This document shows positions 54,230 through 63,234 of a stretch of DNA of 64,000 nucleotides, one piece after another. Under the pieces are notes generated by a model. The model searched no databases. It was not told the DNA's origin and saw only the letters and a list, made by a program, of their open reading frames with translations. The stretch comes from JALONH01 sp046329235. GTDB lineage: Bacteria; Bacteroidota; Bacteroidia; Cytophagales; Cytophagaceae. The DNA lies in the NCBI GenBank assembly GCA_046329235.1, contig JAXLVA010000001.1, positions 2,666,001 through 2,730,000 of the forward strand. Reading direction: 5' to 3'. Position 1 is the first letter of the stretch. Every line of letters starts with the position of its first letter. A program made the translations under genes and the position numbers.

Positions 54230-57200
54230 TAAACTTTCGCTTGATTTTCAATTTTTGCATTTCCCTTTACCGATGTGAGTCGATTAACCATTGTAACATT
54301 TTTATCATCTTTTCTTAAAATATAAGTGTGGCGATAATCTGTTGCGTTATATGTATTCGGTGAAGCATTGATAAGTAGAATATTTCTATCATTAGCAAAC
54401 TTCAAAATTCCTTTTTCATTTGTTGCGTGAAGTTTTCCAATTTCGTCAAGCATACAATGTAAACGGAAATCGTCTTTTTGCTTTTTAGATGCCCTTTCTT
54501 TAAACACATTTAAAAGCATAATATTTATCATAGCTTTTACCAAAATATCTGTTCCCTCTGAACCAACATTGGTAAGCTTTTCAACCCAACCTGTATCATT
54601 GTTATTTTCTACAATTTTAAATAGTAATTCAAATGAATCTGAAAGCGTAATTTCTTTTTCCTTTGAAGTGTTCATTTCTTTAATCAGTTGCTTCAATAAT
54701 GAAATTGCTCTTTCATTTTTGTTAGCTTGTCCGTTTGATGAAAATAAATCAGGTGTTCCTATGTCAAACGTGTTTTCGTCATTAAACATTTTAATTTCAA
54801 CTAACAATTGATAAATGCTATTTGCACTTTTGTCAGTTTTCAATTCCATACTTTTAATTGCACCTACAAAATTTCTGGCAACAAAATCTTTATTTATTTC
54901 GGTAATTATTTTGCTTATTTCGCCCTCTTTCTCTATCAAAGATTGAGTTTCTTTTCCGATTTGACGAATGATATGAGCAAAACGCTCTTCAACTCTTTTT
55001 TTGTATTCTAAAATTTTGTTTTCATCAACAAACTCTTTCAGCATTTCGGCAAAATCAAAATACTCTGTTCTTTCAGCAAATTTCACTTTAAAACTGAATA
55101 AATTATTTTCTTGGAAATTGCCTGTAAACTTATTTATAGCTTCCTGCAATTCTACATAGCGTTTTATAATTGTATTGTCAGTTGTATTTAATTCGCCTAT
55201 TAACTGATTGCAATTTTGTTCCGTGCTGTGTACTTCATTAAATGAATAAATAAACTGTTCAACAGATTGATAAATCTCAGTTTTAGTGAAGTTTTCAAAA
55301 GTGGTCAAATCGTTTTGATATGCTGAAAGAATCTGATTTAATTTTTCAATTTCAGCTTTATGTTTACCAAGTTCTTGAATGTGTTTTTCCTTTTGTTGGT
55401 TGTGCTTATCTGCTTCTGTGTCTAATTGCTTTTTAAGCAATGTTTCTTTATTCTTAAATTCATCTTCTTTATCAAACAATTCTCTTTTGTCTTTATTGTA
55501 TTCAGCAACTTTATCTCGGTTAGATTCTATAAAGGACAATTCAGAATTAATTGCATTAAGTCTTAAATCAATTTCGTCAATTCTTTTTGTGTCCGCACCT
55601 TTTGTATCAAGTTCTTTCTTTCGATTCGTCTTAATTGCTTCTACTTTCTTGTTTACATTATTCTTTTCTACTTGAATTTGTTCATCAAGTTGTTTAAGAA
55701 CAATAGATACCCTTTCTTGCTCTGATTTTATTTTGGTTTCTTTCTCTTTCTTTTTTGCTTCAATAATTTTTGTGATACTGATTTCTATTTTCTGAACTTC
55801 TTCTTCTGCCTTTGTTTTTTCTTCACTTAGTTTCGAAATGATTGCATCAATTTTATCTATTTCTGCTTTTTGTTCTGCTTTAGCCTTCTTTTCAAATTCA
55901 GTTTGACGAATTGTAAGTTCGTCAAATTTAGTTTTGCTGTTTTCTTTAGTGTACTCGCAATTCTGAATAATTTCCTTTTGCTCTTTAATTTTTGGCTGAA
56001 ATTTGCGTTTCAATTTTTCTAATTCGTCATTAGATTGAGCGGTAAGATTTGCAATAGATTGTTTTATTTCTTCAATCTTGAATTTAAAGTCTTCTTGCTC
56101 ATTTTGTAAGTCGGAAACCGTTTTTACACTTTTATTGATTTCGCTTGTGTCGATACTAATTCCGTACAAATTCAAATTTGAATCGGAAACTATTTTGGGA
56201 TTTAATCCTTGTTGAAACAATACATTTTCTTCGTCAATTATTTTTCCAATGGTTTTATCCCAATTAGGAATGTTTTCATTTAGCCAGCCATAAAGTGAAT
56301 TTTTGCTATTTTCAATTTTGGCATCAATGGCAACGATACGTTTATTGAACGTTACTTGCTCTTCTGTTTTGCGTTCAATTTTTCTATTTGTGTCAGCCTT
56401 TATATTTTTTTCTTCAAATTCCCACTCTTTCTGTATAGACTTGATCTTGTTGTCTGCCTGCTCTTTTTCGTTTTCTGCTTTTGTGATTGCAGAATTCATT
56501 TTGGATAAATCTGTTTTACAATTTGCAATTTCAGTTTCATAAAAACGTTTATGCTTTACTTCAGATAATTTTATTTTGTTGTCAGTAATTGCATTTGATT
56601 TTTCTTTTACTTTAGCATTCGCGGTTTTTAATTCTTCTTCGTGTTGTTTGCGTATTTCATCATTTATCAGTTCGTATTGTTTATTTAACTCTTCCTTGAA
56701 ATGAGTAAAATTTCGGTCTATTGAATTCTTTTCTGATTGTATGTTATTTTCAAATTCTTTGAGTTGGTTTTCTAACTGATTTAATTGTGCTTCGAAGCGT
56801 TTTTGTATTTCAAGAAATTTTGATGTCAGAATTTCTCTTTCTTCCGACAAGTTTTTCTTTTCCAAATCCAATGTCGGTTTGTTAGCAACTCGTTTAAGAA
56901 TTGTTTCAATTCTCAAGGCCTCATATTCCTTTTTCTTAGCTGAAATTTCTTTTAATTTTTCTGAAACAACTCCAATCTGTCTTTGTATTTCGCCTTTCTT
57001 TTTGTCAAAAACGTTGTCAAGTTCTTTGAGTTTCTCTGAAACTCTTTCACGCTTTAACTCTTCTGTATTTAGCTGTTCTTGAACCTTTGGATGTTTCTCT
57101 TTAACGTTGTTCAATGAATAGCCTAATTGAAAAGCCAAATCTTTTTTCTTTTGCTCTAAGTATCGCAAAGCGGAATAAGTTGTTGTTACTTTTTCTGCTT

Positions 57201-57915
57201 GATTACCTATATTTTCTTCTGTCCATTTCTTAATGTCGTTCAGATTTGTTTCAAAATCTTTGAGGTGTGTCTGCGAATACGTAGTTAAGTCAATTTTAAC
57301 TTCTTCTTCATTTAAGGATTTTATAATTGTTTCCTTTACAAATTCTGCATCCAACTTTGCATTTAAAAACACATTGGCAATTGTTCTCGGAATATTTTGA
57401 TATTGCTTGCTTTCAATTAGGGCATATTTTCTAAATTCGTTTTGTAGCCCCTTATTGTTTCCGTACAAAATGTTTCTGTATTCTTCGTAATTGCTAATAA
57501 TTCTTGTGAAATCGGTTTTCCCTAATGCTTCTCTTGTTTTATCCCAAGTTTCAAACGCTTTACCGTCTTTGTCAATGAAAAACCTTTTATCGTATTCCGA
57601 ATCTATAAAACGAAAGGCTGCTCTTCCTTGCGACTTAAAAGATAAAACACAAAATTTTCCAGTTTCAGTTTGAACTTCGTAAATGATGTAAGAATTTAGA
57701 TATGGAAAGTAATATTCATTGTAGTTTTTCTTTTCTCTGGGAATGCCTAATTTTTGAGTGTCGGCATTGTAAAAGAAAAGAATTGCTCTTAGCAATGTAC
57801 TTTTACCAACGCCTTGCGTACCTATAAAATGCACGTTTCCGTCCAAATCTACTTCGGCATACTTTAGTGATTTGTCTGCACTATTGATGAATATTATTTT
57901 ACTCAGGAATTTCAT
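54229..57915 (-). CDS. jetC: Wadjet protein JetC (SMC/MukB-like ATPase)
   Basis: 1228 residues. Walker A GTQGVGKST (32-40), about 750 residues of charged coiled coil with a middle hinge-like interruption (about 550-600), and a C-terminal head with NVGSEGTDILVKA (signature) and Walker B CMLDEIGK (D1157-E1158). This is the motor of the Wadjet/MksB condensin that extrudes loops of DNA and recognises small circular DNA. Its start overlaps jetB by 17 bp. Confidence 0.92.
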   Translation of the reverse strand: MKFLSKIIFINSADKSLKYAEVDLDGNVHFIGTQGVGKSTLLRAILFFYNADTQKLGIPREKKNYNEYYFPYLNSYIIYEVQTETGKFCVLSFKSQGRAAFRFIDSEYDKRFFIDKDGKAFETWDKTREALGKTDFTRIISNYEEYRNILYGNNKGLQNEFRKYALIESKQYQNIPRTIANVFLNAKLDAEFVKETIIKSLNEEEVKIDLTTYSQTHLKDFETNLNDIKKWTEENIGNQAEKVTTTYSALRYLEQKKKDLAFQLGYSLNNVKEKHPKVQEQLNTEELKRERVSEKLKELDNVFDKKKGEIQRQIGVVSEKLKEISAKKKEYEALRIETILKRVANKPTLDLEKKNLSEEREILTSKFLEIQKRFEAQLNQLENQLKEFENNIQSEKNSIDRNFTHFKEELNKQYELINDEIRKQHEEELKTANAKVKEKSNAITDNKIKLSEVKHKRFYETEIANCKTDLSKMNSAITKAENEKEQADNKIKSIQKEWEFEEKNIKADTNRKIERKTEEQVTFNKRIVAIDAKIENSKNSLYGWLNENIPNWDKTIGKIIDEENVLFQQGLNPKIVSDSNLNLYGISIDTSEINKSVKTVSDLQNEQEDFKFKIEEIKQSIANLTAQSNDELEKLKRKFQPKIKEQKEIIQNCEYTKENSKTKFDELTIRQTEFEKKAKAEQKAEIDKIDAIISKLSEEKTKAEEEVQKIEISITKIIEAKKKEKETKIKSEQERVSIVLKQLDEQIQVEKNNVNKKVEAIKTNRKKELDTKGADTKRIDEIDLRLNAINSELSFIESNRDKVAEYNKDKRELFDKEDEFKNKETLLKKQLDTEADKHNQQKEKHIQELGKHKAEIEKLNQILSAYQNDLTTFENFTKTEIYQSVEQFIYSFNEVHSTEQNCNQLIGELNTTDNTIIKRYVELQEAINKFTGNFQENNLFSFKVKFAERTEYFDFAEMLKEFVDENKILEYKKRVEERFAHIIRQIGKETQSLIEKEGEISKIITEINKDFVARNFVGAIKSMELKTDKSANSIYQLLVEIKMFNDENTFDIGTPDLFSSNGQANKNERAISLLKQLIKEMNTSKEKEITLSDSFELLFKIVENNNDTGWVEKLTNVGSEGTDILVKAMINIMLLNVFKERASKKQKDDFRLHCMLDEIGKLHATNEKGILKFANDRNILLINASPNTYNATDYRHTYILRKDDKNVTMVNRLTSVKGNAKIENQAKV

Positions 57916-58471
57916 TTCTTACGTCATCAGGGATATTTATGGTTAAAATAAGTTGTTCAAGATATTTGAATGAAGTTAAAACTTTGTATTGGTGTGTAAT
58001 TGGATTTTCTAATTCCACAAATGAATCTGAAATCAATTTATCTAAAGCCTTATCCAAAATATCTTTATGATTGTCTTTGCCTGTATGCTTTTTCAAACTT
58101 TCAAGTTTTGCTTCTAATTCCGCATCAGTTTTTATTCTTACTAAAATTTCGGAAGGCGTAAATCGGTAGCCCGCCCCAAACGAGTTGTCAAAGGTTTTGA
58201 AAAAATCAACATAATCAATCCAACGAAAAGCGGTGTCAATTTTATTTTCAAGGTCGATTTTATTTTCAGGTCTGCTGAAATAAAAATACCCATCTCCTTT
58301 TTCTAAAATGAAATTGATGTTCAAAAAGTATTCGTACAGATTTTCAAAATTTTGTTCATCATCAAGTACGTTATACAAAGTGCTTATTGTTTTATCATAG
58401 CTATTAGAACTGATAAATTGCCCTTTGCTTAGAATTTTGAATATTTCTGATGTCTGTGCTGGTACTTCCAT
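57899..58471 (-). CDS. jetB: Wadjet protein JetB (MksE-like)
   Basis: 190 residues, winged-helix-like small subunit. ILEKGDGYFYFSR near the N-terminal third and the size fit MksE/DUF4194 proteins, which bridge the kleisin and the ATPase. Position in the operon between jetA and jetC supports the assignment. It starts 4 bp after jetA. Confidence 0.82.
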   Translation of the reverse strand: MEVPAQTSEIFKILSKGQFISSNSYDKTISTLYNVLDDEQNFENLYEYFLNINFILEKGDGYFYFSRPENKIDLENKIDTAFRWIDYVDFFKTFDNSFGAGYRFTPSEILVRIKTDAELEAKLESLKKHTGKDNHKDILDKALDKLISDSFVELENPITHQYKVLTSFKYLEQLILTINIPDDVRNEIPE

Positions 58472-58475
58472 TGCT

Positions 58476-59672
58476 TTATTTTGGATAAATCATTGCAAAT
58501 TCAATTTCTTCCTTTTCTGAATACTGTTCGGTTATTTCAAAAACAGTTTCATATTGAGAAACCATTTGACAATAAATTGTAACTCGTTCGTCAAATGTGA
58601 CCTTTTTCCCAAATTTATAATTCATTACAAAGTCAAAAAGATTATAGCTTCCGGCAACAAATCCGTTTTTCACTTCTTCCAAATTGATTTGAATTTCTTC
58701 TTCTATTTGGGTTTCTAAATATTCGTCAGAAATTTTGTCTGCAACAGGTTGGCTTAACTTGATACCTGATTTTTGTCGTTGTGCAATTTTCTTAATACTC
58801 GCAAATGCTTCTTCGCTAGTTTGTAAGTATTCAAGAGAAAGTTTTAGCGGATAGCTTGGGTTAGGTTCAAAAATTACCGAATTGTTTATTGATATAACTT
58901 GTTTGATGTCTGTTTCTGCTTCAAGTCTAAATTGGTCTTTTAGATATTTGATTTGTCGCAACTTTTCAACTACACCGCTCTGTTGTTGAATTTGATTTAA
59001 GAAGTCAATTACTTGTCTTTCTATTTCAATTAAGTTGTGTGTACATTTTTGTAATTGCAATTTTAATTGAACAATTATTCTATTCAATTCTTCGTCTGTT
59101 GCTGTTTTAAAAAATGTAATGTCGTCTTCTGAAATTAAAGATTCAGTTTGTTCAATTAGTTTAGTAATGTCTTTACGTTTATTGTCTAGATTTATGAGTT
59201 TGGCTTTTTTGTTTTTAAATGTTGGCTCGCTTTTGAAAGTATTGTCAATGTTGCGTTTTAAATCAACAACATTCCTTAATGTAATAACTCCAATTTTTCG
59301 AAGTGTGTTTTTGATTACTCTTAAATACTCATATTTTCTTTGCTCGTTATGTTCGTTGAAATAGTAGTCAATGTTTTGTTTTACTTTTTCAAGATTTTCA
59401 TTGATGTACGAGGTATTTATTTCTTCGTTTGCCTCCAAAACTTGTTCAAAGAATTGTAAGTACAAGTCGTCTATTTCAAGGTTGTTTCCGTTTTGTCGTA
59501 TAACAGAACGGTCAATTAAATATTGAATTCTATTTTCGTTGTGTTCAATTAAGTCAAGTGCGTATTCGTATTTATAGTCCGCAGATTTCCGCTTCTTAAA
59601 CATTTCTGTAAGAAGGTCGCGTCCGTCATTGAGGGCACGTAATAATTCTTTTATGTTAGAAAATGTATTCAT
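58476..59672 (-). CDS. jetA: Wadjet protein JetA (MksF-like kleisin)
   Basis: 398 residues, helical and rich in Glu/Lys/Ile, with the long helices (about 160-235) typical of MksF kleisins and a C-terminal winged-helix-like part (KVTFDERVTIYCQMVSQYE). Sequence likeness is weaker than for JetC and JetD; the assignment rests on size, order and neighbours. First gene of the operon. Confidence 0.8.
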   Translation of the reverse strand: MNTFSNIKELLRALNDGRDLLTEMFKKRKSADYKYEYALDLIEHNENRIQYLIDRSVIRQNGNNLEIDDLYLQFFEQVLEANEEINTSYINENLEKVKQNIDYYFNEHNEQRKYEYLRVIKNTLRKIGVITLRNVVDLKRNIDNTFKSEPTFKNKKAKLINLDNKRKDITKLIEQTESLISEDDITFFKTATDEELNRIIVQLKLQLQKCTHNLIEIERQVIDFLNQIQQQSGVVEKLRQIKYLKDQFRLEAETDIKQVISINNSVIFEPNPSYPLKLSLEYLQTSEEAFASIKKIAQRQKSGIKLSQPVADKISDEYLETQIEEEIQINLEEVKNGFVAGSYNLFDFVMNYKFGKKVTFDERVTIYCQMVSQYETVFEITEQYSEKEEIEFAMIYPK

Positions 59673-59993
59673 TTGAATTTATACGAACTTATGAATTTGA
59701 CCTTATAGTTTAATGTAGCGTTGAAAAAAAATGGCTCTTTTGTTTTTGCCGAAGGGTCGGCTTGTGCTGTTGGGGCAAAAGCAAATGTGCCATTTGTGTG
59801 ATGGCAATAGAAATTCATTTTTTTTTGTGCGGTGGGGAAAAAATTAAAACACAGTAGGGTCGGCAATGAGTGTCGGCATACTCGTTGTCCGTTTGTTATA
59901 TCGTTTCTATGTCTGTGTTCACCTGTCAAAATGGTTTTCTTTTTCTCGTTTAAGTCAGTCGCTTATGGTTGTTGTGTCGTCCTATACGCTTGC
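59673..59993. other. Non-coding leader of the Wadjet cassette
   Basis: 321 bp between jetA and site C, without a convincing gene. T/G-rich with several GTCGG and TTTTTT words. It presumably carries the operon's own promoter, but I cannot point to one. Confidence 0.5.
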
Positions 59994-60125
59994 TGGTAAC
60001 GGTTTGCGGCTTGGCGAAGGGCGGGATTTTTACCACAAATGTTCATACGAAGCAAAAATGTTTGATAAACCACAAATGTTTCTACGAAGCACGAAACCCC
60101 GCCTTTTGCCAAACCGCTGTTAGCA
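59994..60125. repeat. Cassette site C (attC-like, 132 bp)
   Basis: TGGTAAC ... GTTAGCA outer boxes. Arms 60006-60025 and 60098-60117 pair with three mismatches. The 72-nt core differs most from the other sites: it contains two near-copies of ACCACAAATGTT and of TACGAAGCA. Confidence 0.87.
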
Positions 60126-60147
60126 GTAGTGGTTCTTTTCTCGGTCG

Positions 60148-60757
60148 TCATTTTGATAGTTTTAGGATTTTAAATGCTCCTTGTCCAACGATGAAAAATA
60201 CAATTGTCCCAACGATAAGGTCAGGATATTTTGAGTTTGTCAAGTAAACAAGTCCGCCCGCTACAATAACTCCAAGGTTTACAATAACGTCATTTGATGT
60301 AAAAATCATACTGGCTTGCATATGTGCTTCTTTGCTTTTACTTTTTTGCAGTAAATACAAACAAAGTCCGTTGCCAATTAGTGCAAGAATTGAAATAATT
60401 ATCATTGTCTGAAATGCTGGAATTGTTTCCGTTCCAATAAATCGTCTGATAACTTCAATGAAACCAAAAACCGCAAGTGTCAATTGAAAGTAGCCTGCTG
60501 ATTTTGCAATGTTCTTCTTTCGTGTCATTGTTCCACCGACTGCAAATAGTGCAAGTCCGTAAACAATGCTGTCGGCAAGCATATCCAAACTGTCGGCAAC
60601 AAGTCCCATTGAGTTTGAAATAAAACCTGTCATAAGCTCAAGTGCAAAAAAGAAAAAGTTAATGGCTAAAACTTGCCAAAGCAATTTTCTCTCTTGGTCG
60701 GTGTTGTCGGTCGCTACTGAGTAATTTTCTACCGAAACGCTGTCTATGAGTGAAGTA
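60148..60757 (-). pseudogene. CDF cation transporter, C-terminal part (split by IS)
   Basis: The codons from SLIDSVSVENYSV to the stop hold the membrane part: NFFFFALELMTGFISNSMGL, the metal site region VADSLDMLADSIVYG and three to four further helices. It is a CDF-like efflux protein for a divalent cation. An ORF start inside the IS would give a hybrid N-terminus and is not the true start. Joined to 62206-62397 across one AGTA copy, the frame is intact (KFDT|SLIDS), so the break is recent. Confidence 0.88.
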
Positions 60758-60761
60758 TGTA

Positions 60762-61781
60762 CTAACCCCCTAAAACTTGGACAGTATTGTTTAAATGGTT
60801 TTGTAGTGAGGGGTGTTTTTCCAGTCCCACTTCTAAGCAAAAGTAGGTAGATGAATCAGCTAAGTCAAGGCTAGTAACAAGCGAATGATTATTGTTTTGA
60901 TTTTTAATGGTATCATTCGGCCTTGACATACCTAATTCATCTACCTTTTCGCGCTGCTTATCAGTTAGAATGGAAAAACTTGTTTGCCATTTTTGATGTG
61001 GAGTTATTCTTCCTAATTTTTTATGTTTACGTTCATAATTATACCATTGCATATATTTTATCATATGTTCTTTGGCTTCATAATAACTGCTAAATTCGTA
61101 TTTATCTATTAATTCCCTTTGTAAAATACTATGAAAGGCTTCTATATAGGCGTTTTCTTCCGGTGTAGCTACATGTGTAAACTCTTGCTTAGCTTCTAGG
61201 TGTTGTAAGTAATTGCGTACCTGGTTGGCTAAGAATTGAGAACCATTATCGTTTCGAATAATAACTCCTTTTAAATCGTATACCGTATGAATCCATTGAA
61301 ACATGCTGATCACGTCCAGTTGTTTAACACTCTTTTGAAAGATCCAATGAATGATTTTACGACTATATACATCCATAATCGATAGCAAGTAATACCATCT
61401 TCCTTCACCTTGCACCCATACGTACTTGATATCTAAGCATAAGTATTCCATAGGTTGTTGGGCTTCAATTTTTCTATACTGTACCCAACTGCGTTTTCCT
61501 TTACTACGTATTACTTTACCTAATAACAACTTATGTTCATCCATTAACCGATAGACCTTTTTAGGATTAATATAATAGCCTTCATCTCGTAATTCACAAC
61601 TCACCATTTGATACCCATAGGTGTTGTAAGGCGTACTTATAATACTTCGTATACTGTCTACTACCACATCATTACTCACTAAGTCCCCTTTGAATGAAGT
61701 ATGCGTACTAGGTTTCCTACCTCTTTGTCCATTACTTGGTTTATAGTAATAAGTACTCTTCGATAATAGTAACCAATGCAT
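60762..61781 (-). CDS. IS3-family transposase OrfB
   Basis: 339 residues from the ATG at 61781. DDE residues: LCLDIKYVWV, IIRNDNGSQF and EENAYIEAF. The stop codon lies 4 bp inside the IS end. The frame is open further upstream to a run of eight A (minus strand; 61852-61859) in orfA, where a -1 shift (TTA AAA AAA) would yield an OrfAB fusion. The C-terminal ~70 residues extend beyond the usual integrase core. Confidence 0.9.
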   Translation of the reverse strand: MHWLLLSKSTYYYKPSNGQRGRKPSTHTSFKGDLVSNDVVVDSIRSIISTPYNTYGYQMVSCELRDEGYYINPKKVYRLMDEHKLLLGKVIRSKGKRSWVQYRKIEAQQPMEYLCLDIKYVWVQGEGRWYYLLSIMDVYSRKIIHWIFQKSVKQLDVISMFQWIHTVYDLKGVIIRNDNGSQFLANQVRNYLQHLEAKQEFTHVATPEENAYIEAFHSILQRELIDKYEFSSYYEAKEHMIKYMQWYNYERKHKKLGRITPHQKWQTSFSILTDKQREKVDELGMSRPNDTIKNQNNNHSLVTSLDLADSSTYFCLEVGLEKHPSLQNHLNNTVQVLGG

Positions 61782-61825
61782 TATGGTACCTGCCGCAATC
61801 TGACCCTTATATCGTTGAGTAAGCT

Positions 61826-62137
61826 CTACTTTTTCTTGGGTTGAATAGGTGTTTTTTTTAAAAGCTCTGATTTAACCTCTATTTCCAAAGCTTGCCTTGC
61901 AATTACTCGCTTCAACCTTTCATTTTCCTCTTGAAGGGCTCTGATTTCAGGGTCTACCTTTTTATAGGATGATTTTAGACCTTCTACGCCTTTATTTAAA
62001 TAGCGCTGTTTCCACTTGGATAACAACGAGGCCGATAGATTATACTTACGGCAAGTCTCCATATAACCTTCTCGTTCCGCCTCTTTTAAAATGCTTAATC
62101 GGTCTTCCGGACTAAAACTTCTTTTTACTCTTGTCAT
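61826..62137 (-). CDS. IS3-family OrfA
   Basis: 103 residues: helix-turn-helix (SPEDRLSILKEAEREG, CRKYNLSASLLSKWKQRY) and a coiled end (ALQEENERLKRVIARQALEIE). Starts 68 bp inside the IS. Confidence 0.9.
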   Translation of the reverse strand: MTRVKRSFSPEDRLSILKEAEREGYMETCRKYNLSASLLSKWKQRYLNKGVEGLKSSYKKVDPEIRALQEENERLKRVIARQALEIEVKSELLKKTPIQPKKK

Positions 62138-62205
62138 ATTTCCCTAATTTAACTGTTACTAATCTATTTTCAGATTCTTGTCCAGTCTTTTAAGGGGTTA
62201 GTACA

Positions 62206-62397
62206 AGTATCAAACTTTAAGTTGTCAAGTCGCTGAAAAATTTGGTCGTGGCTGTCGGTGTGATAAACGGTCAGTTGTCTGTTTGCAATATCAAAGTCCA
62301 ACGAATTGATGTTTGTCAAGTCAGCAAGCTTCATCCGTATCATTTGTTCTTCGGATGGGCAGTCCATTTTTGATATTTTAAATGTCGTTTTCTGCAT
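62206..62397 (-). pseudogene. CDF cation transporter, N-terminal HMA-like part (split by IS)
   Basis: The first 64 codons, MQKTTFKISKMDCPSEEQ to LKFDT, form a heavy-metal-associated-like domain with the MDCPSEE form of the metal loop. Beyond the AGTA duplication the frame runs into IS sequence. With 60148-60757 it made one HMA-CDF transporter of about 265 residues, alone in its cassette. Confidence 0.88.
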
Positions 62398-62433
62398 TGT
62401 CTATCGTTGTCGGTTGGGTCGTCCTACCATTAC

Positions 62434-62565
62434 TGCTAACGGTTTGGCGCTTGGCGCAGTGGCGGATTTCGGAGCACAAAACTGTCAATACACCACAAAA
62501 GTGGATGCGAGGTAGAATGTTCAATTAACCACTTCACCCGCCATTGCGCCAAACGCCTGTTATAG
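62434..62565. repeat. Cassette site D (attC-like, 132 bp)
   Basis: TGCTAAC ... GTTATAG outer boxes. Arms 62446-62465 and 62538-62557 pair over 20 bp with two mismatches; the 72-nt core has GGAGCAC, CTGTCAA and GATGCGAGG as in the other sites. Confidence 0.88.
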
Positions 62566-62578
62566 GGCGTAGTTCTTG

Positions 62579-63226
62579 TCACCATATACCAATCCAGTTT
62601 TCTAATTTTCTTTTAAACTCGTCAACTGCAAGCCAAGTGTTTACTTTTTGTTCATCTCTCTTGTCGTATGCTGTCAAATACTGAATGTGAATTTTTTCTC
62701 CCTGTTTTAGTTCGGGAATTTTTGTCACAAATCCGTTCTGTTTCATTTCTGTTATTGACTGATAGAAATCCACTTTGTTTTTAAGTCTTGGCGGAAACCA
62801 GTCGTCATTTTCTGCTCTTGAATTTAAAATTTCTCCGTCTTCTGTCCCAATGTGCAATGTCCACTCGTTACTGTCGGCTTGTATTGCGTCCAAGTGCTCT
62901 CCTGTCGCTGTGTCAAAAGTTATTTCGCCATTGATTTTGTCAAGCAAGCAATAGGTTTCTAGTTTCTCGTCAATGTCAGCCGTTTTTTCAATCCTAAAAA
63001 TCCAGCCGAAACTGTCAGTCAAGGTCTCCCCATTATAAAGTGGAACTCTTATTTTAAATGAAACGATTTCAATGTTGTGTGCGTCCGTTTTAAAAATTTC
63101 CGAACTGCCGTTTTCGTATTTCTTTGTCTCAATAACATTGTCTTGTCGGTTACAGATAAGTCCGCAACGAACAACTCCCAAAGGTGTCTTAAATTCTCGT
63201 TTTATGTCAGTCGTCTGTGTCGTCAT
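62579..63226 (-). CDS. Protein of unknown function, cassette gene
   Basis: 215 residues from the ATG at 63226 (MTTQTTDIKREFKTPLGVVR); the longer frame runs through site E. No signal peptide or membrane segment. The protein looks beta-rich with acidic loops (DGEILNSRAENDDWFPPRL). I do not recognise it. It begins 8 bp from site E and ends 13 bp before site D, filling its cassette. Confidence 0.6.
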   Translation of the reverse strand: MTTQTTDIKREFKTPLGVVRCGLICNRQDNVIETKKYENGSSEIFKTDAHNIEIVSFKIRVPLYNGETLTDSFGWIFRIEKTADIDEKLETYCLLDKINGEITFDTATGEHLDAIQADSNEWTLHIGTEDGEILNSRAENDDWFPPRLKNKVDFYQSITEMKQNGFVTKIPELKQGEKIHIQYLTAYDKRDEQKVNTWLAVDEFKRKLENWIGIW

Positions 63227-63234
63227 ACTATGCC

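Larger units (their letters stand above)
53034..60000 (-). mobile_element. Wadjet-bearing cassette (about 7 kb)
   Basis: Taking gene orientation as cassette orientation, this unit runs from the AAC/GTT junction of site C to that of site B and holds the whole jetABCD operon with ~320 bp of leader and ~220 bp of trailer. The flanks GCTGGTAAC (59992-60000) and GTTACCAGC (53152-53160) are exact complements. Confidence 0.65.
60758..62205 (-). mobile_element. IS3-family insertion sequence in transporter gene
   Basis: 1448 bp. Both ends start TGTACTAACCCC, with similarity for about 25 bp allowing one gap. The direct repeat AGTA flanks it (60754-60757 and 62206-62209). It carries orfA and orfB in minus orientation, the same orientation as the interrupted gene. 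It is a different IS3-type element from the one at 50000. Confidence 0.92.

Noticed and set aside
54569..57673. Several plus-strand ORFs of 60-100 codons within jetC
   Set aside because: They are antisense shadows of the coiled-coil codons (Ser/Phe/Leu-rich), a usual artefact of Lys/Glu-rich genes.
59673..60151. Short ORFs on both strands around site C and the Wadjet leader
   Set aside because: They overlap each other and the palindrome, lack start context and have unlike-protein composition.
60148..60840. ORF with start inside the IS joined to the transporter
   Set aside because: The first ~28 codons come from the IS end in a different role; the true N-terminus lies at 62206-62397.
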